In this document: positions 61,686 to 64,000 of the stretch, piece by piece
Layout of the letters: every line of letters starts with the position of its first letter
Numbering within the stretch: position 1 is the first letter of the stretch
Source of the DNA: Pseudomonas sp. BCA17
GTDB taxonomy: Bacteria; Pseudomonadota; Gammaproteobacteria; Pseudomonadales; Pseudomonadaceae
DNA length: 64,000 nucleotides
Direction: 5' to 3'
NCBI RefSeq assembly: GCF_004519405.1
Contig: NZ_SGWI01000006.1
Span: 62,001-126,000, forward strand
Program-made: the position numbers and the translations under genes
The notes under the pieces: model-generated
What the model was told of the DNA's origin: nothing
What the model saw: only the letters and a program-made list of their open reading frames with translations
The model's database searches: none

Positions 61686-62789
61686 ATGGCCAACCTGAAA
61701 ATCAAAAACCTGCAAAAAGGCTTCGAAGGCTTCTCCATCATCAAGGGCGTCGACCTTGAGGTGAACGACAAGGAATTCGTGGTGTTCGTCGGCCCATCGG
61801 GCTGCGGTAAATCGACCCTGCTGCGCCTGATCGCCGGCCTGGAAGAAGTGAGCGAAGGCACCATCGAACTGGACGGCCGCGACATCACCGAAGTGACCCC
61901 AGCCAAGCGTGACCTGGCGATGGTGTTCCAGACCTATGCGCTGTACCCGCACATGAGCGTGCGCAAGAACATGTCGTTTGCCCTGGACTTGGCCGGTGTC
62001 GACAAGAAGCTGGTGGAAAGCAAGGTCAGCGAGGCGGCACGTATCCTCGAACTGGGGCCGCTGCTGGAGCGCAAGCCCAAGCAGCTGTCCGGCGGCCAGC
62101 GCCAGCGCGTGGCGATTGGCCGGGCGATCGTGCGCAACCCGAAGATCTTCCTGTTCGACGAGCCACTGTCCAACCTTGACGCCGCCCTGCGCGTGCAGAT
62201 GCGCCTGGAGCTGGCACGCCTGCACAAGGAACTGCAAGCGACCATGATCTACGTGACCCACGACCAGGTGGAAGCCATGACCCTGGCCGACAAGGTGGTG
62301 GTGCTCAACAGTGGCCGCATCGAGCAGGTGGGTTCGCCCCTGGAGCTGTATCACTATCCGGCCAATCTGTTTGTGGCGGGCTTCCTCGGCACACCGAAAA
62401 TGGGCTTCCTCAAGGGCCAGGTCACGCGCATCGACAGCCAAGGCTGCGATGTGCAACTGGACGCAGGCACCTTGATCAATCTGCCACAGAGCGGCGCCAG
62501 CTTGAGCGTGGGCAGTGTCGTGACCCTGGGCATTCGCCCGGAGCACCTGGAAATAGCCTCACCCGGCCAAACCACGTTGACCGTCACGGCCGACGTCGGC
62601 GAACGCCTGGGCAGCGACACCTTCTGCCATGTCGTGACCGCCAGCGGCGAGCCCTTGACCCTGCGGATTCGCGGCGACATGGCCAGCCAGTACGGCGAAA
62701 CGCTGCACCTGCACCTGGACCCGGCGCACTGCCATCTGTTCGACACCGACGGTGTAGCCGTGGCCCGCCCACTGCGCGCTGCCGCCTGA
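61686..62789 (+). CDS. mtlK: Mannitol ABC transporter ATP-binding protein
   Basis: A 367-residue MalK-type ATPase. Walker A is GPSGCGKST (38-46), the signature LSGGQRQRVAIGRA is at about 134-147, Walker B is IFLFDEPLSNLDA and the switch His is in VTHDQVEAM. A C-terminal OB-fold regulatory domain starts near 235. GGAGG lies 8 bases before the ATG. It energises MtlF/MtlG. Confidence 0.95.
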   Translation: MANLKIKNLQKGFEGFSIIKGVDLEVNDKEFVVFVGPSGCGKSTLLRLIAGLEEVSEGTIELDGRDITEVTPAKRDLAMVFQTYALYPHMSVRKNMSFALDLAGVDKKLVESKVSEAARILELGPLLERKPKQLSGGQRQRVAIGRAIVRNPKIFLFDEPLSNLDAALRVQMRLELARLHKELQATMIYVTHDQVEAMTLADKVVVLNSGRIEQVGSPLELYHYPANLFVAGFLGTPKMGFLKGQVTRIDSQGCDVQLDAGTLINLPQSGASLSVGSVVTLGIRPEHLEIASPGQTTLTVTADVGERLGSDTFCHVVTASGEPLTLRIRGDMASQYGETLHLHLDPAHCHLFDTDGVAVARPLRAAA

Positions 62790-62805
62790 TTTCGCGAGAC
62801 TTGTG

Positions 62806-64000
62806 ATGAAACTGAATAAACAGAACCTCACTCAACTGCCGCCGCAGGTGAAACTGCCGGCCTATGCCATTGCCAGCACGACCCAAGGCATCGCCCATAT
62901 CGGCGTCGGCGGTTTCCATCGCGCGCATCAGGCGTATTACACCGATGCACTGATGAATACCGGCGAAGGCCTGGATTGGAGCATCTGCGGTGTCGGCCTG
63001 CGCAGCGAGGACCGCAGGGCCCGCGACGACCTGGCCGGCCAGGACTACCTGTTCACCCTGTATGAACTGGGCGACACCGACGACACCGAAGTGCGCGTGA
63101 TCGGTTCGATCAGCGACATGCTGCTGGCCGAAGATGGCGCCCAGGCGCTGATCGACAAACTGGCCAGCCCCGAGATTCGCATCGTCTCGCTGACCATCAC
63201 CGAGGGCGGCTACTGCATTGACGACAGCAACGGCGAGTTCATGGCCCATCTGCCGCAGATCCAGCATGACCTGGCGCACCCTGGCGCACCGAAAACCGTG
63301 TTCGGTTTCATCTGCGCGGCATTGACCCAACGCCGCGCGGCGGGCATTCCTGCTTTTACTGTAATGTCCTGCGATAACCTGCCGCACAACGGCGCGGTCA
63401 CCCGCAAGGCGCTGCTGGCATTTGCCGCCCTGCACAACGCCGAGTTGCACGACTGGATCAAGGCCCACGTAAGCTTTCCCAACGCCATGGTCGACCGCAT
63501 CACGCCGATGACCAGCACCGCGCACCGCCTGCAACTGCATGACGAGCACGGTATCGACGATGCCTGGCCGGTGGTGTGCGAACCCTTTGTGCAGTGGGTA
63601 TTGGAAGACAAATTCGTCAACGGTCGCCCGGCGTGGGAGAAGGTCGGCGTGCAGTTCACCGACGACGTGACGCCCTATGAAGAAATGAAGATCGGCCTGC
63701 TCAACGGCAGCCACCTGGCGCTGACCTACCTGGGTTTTCTCAAGGGCTACCGGTTTGTGCACGAAACCATGAACGACCCGGTATTTGTGGCCTATATGCG
63801 CGCCTACATGGACCTGGACGTCACGCCGAACCTGGCGCCGGTGCCGGGCATCAACCTGACCGACTACAAGCAGACCCTGGTGGACCGCTTTTCCAACCAG
63901 GCGATTGCCGACCAGTTGGAGAGAGTGTGTTCCGACGGCTCGTCGAAGTTTCCCAAGTTCACCGTGCCGACCATCAACCGCCTGATTGCCGATGGCCGCG
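62806..64000 (+). CDS. mtlD: Mannitol 2-dehydrogenase (3' end outside window)
   Basis: 398 codons are present, open at the window end; the family is about 493 residues. The N-terminal NAD site is IAHIGVGGFHRAHQAYY (29-45). The catalytic Lys region is EEMKIGLLNGSHLALTYLG, with the KxxxxNxxH pattern of the polyol-specific long-chain dehydrogenases. It oxidises D-mannitol to D-fructose. ATG 62806 with only a weak GAGA upstream. In related strains mtlY and mtlZ follow. Confidence 0.93.
   Translation, partial: MKLNKQNLTQLPPQVKLPAYAIASTTQGIAHIGVGGFHRAHQAYYTDALMNTGEGLDWSICGVGLRSEDRRARDDLAGQDYLFTLYELGDTDDTEVRVIGSISDMLLAEDGAQALIDKLASPEIRIVSLTITEGGYCIDDSNGEFMAHLPQIQHDLAHPGAPKTVFGFICAALTQRRAAGIPAFTVMSCDNLPHNGAVTRKALLAFAALHNAELHDWIKAHVSFPNAMVDRITPMTSTAHRLQLHDEHGIDDAWPVVCEPFVQWVLEDKFVNGRPAWEKVGVQFTDDVTPYEEMKIGLLNGSHLALTYLGFLKGYRFVHETMNDPVFVAYMRAYMDLDVTPNLAPVPGINLTDYKQTLVDRFSNQAIADQLERVCSDGSSKFPKFTVPTINRLIADGR

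Overview
The window reads as a chromosomal segment of a fluorescent-group Pseudomonas. It has high GC and strong G/C third-position bias. Its gene content is familiar for that group: a complete muxABC-opmB-type tripartite efflux operon, a GlgE/TreS-maltokinase/GlgB alpha-glucan cluster, an mtlR plus mtlEFGKD mannitol uptake locus, phosphatidylcholine synthase, and many short REP/REPIN palindromes. No rRNA, tRNA, IS element, prophage or CRISPR array was seen.

Layout. 1-1062: 3' part of an outer-membrane porin gene. 1203-6614: a LysR regulator convergent with a four-gene minus-strand operon read as fae-like, aldo/keto reductase, aldehyde dehydrogenase, MFS transporter. Its fae-like gene belongs to the formaldehyde-activating enzyme family, normally linked to methylotrophs. 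Three leaders in this block carry AAnAAnAA-type (Hfq/Crc) motifs. 6732-9197: a GNAT gene, then nrdB without nrdA, behind a tandem palindrome pair with NrdR-like spacing, followed by a DUF1289 gene. 9261-11939: an orphan AceE-type 2-oxoacid dehydrogenase E1. 12131-23169: housekeeping and accessory genes: RlmI/K-like methyltransferase, Pcs, TSUP transporter, NudC, dienoyl-CoA isomerase, CLC channel, YecA-like protein, an LPMO-like protein without a signal peptide, a stand-alone EPSP synthase, a quinone reductase/TetR pair and a GNAT. 23227-28034: a glycosyltransferase with a possible coupled small ORF, a PtrA-like small secreted protein, a CAP-domain protein and a hybrid histidine kinase. 28038-36985: a diguanylate cyclase downstream of glgE, treS-mak and glgB. 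37192-42285: a small proline-rich ORF, MgtC, DUF3203, a second-type CcoG, a folded repeat element, a MocR-type regulator and an unknown protein. 42298-45194: SDR oxidoreductase and MHYT-GGDEF-EAL protein. 45637-54633: the efflux operon (minus strand). 54865-57790: tpx, a glycosyltransferase, and the AraC-type mannitol regulator. 58020-64000: a truncated DUF fragment, then mtlE, mtlF, mtlG, mtlK and the start of mtlD, cut by the window end.

How genes work together. GlgE extends alpha-glucan from maltose-1-phosphate made by the TreS-maltokinase fusion from trehalose, and GlgB branches it. MtlEFGK import polyols, MtlD oxidises mannitol to fructose, and MtlR activates the operon. MuxA-MuxB-MuxC-OpmB form one efflux machine with two inner-membrane pumps. 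The fae-like operon looks like a catabolic cassette for an unidentified substrate that yields aldehydes. All assignments are by reading motifs and translated sequence; no database search was possible.
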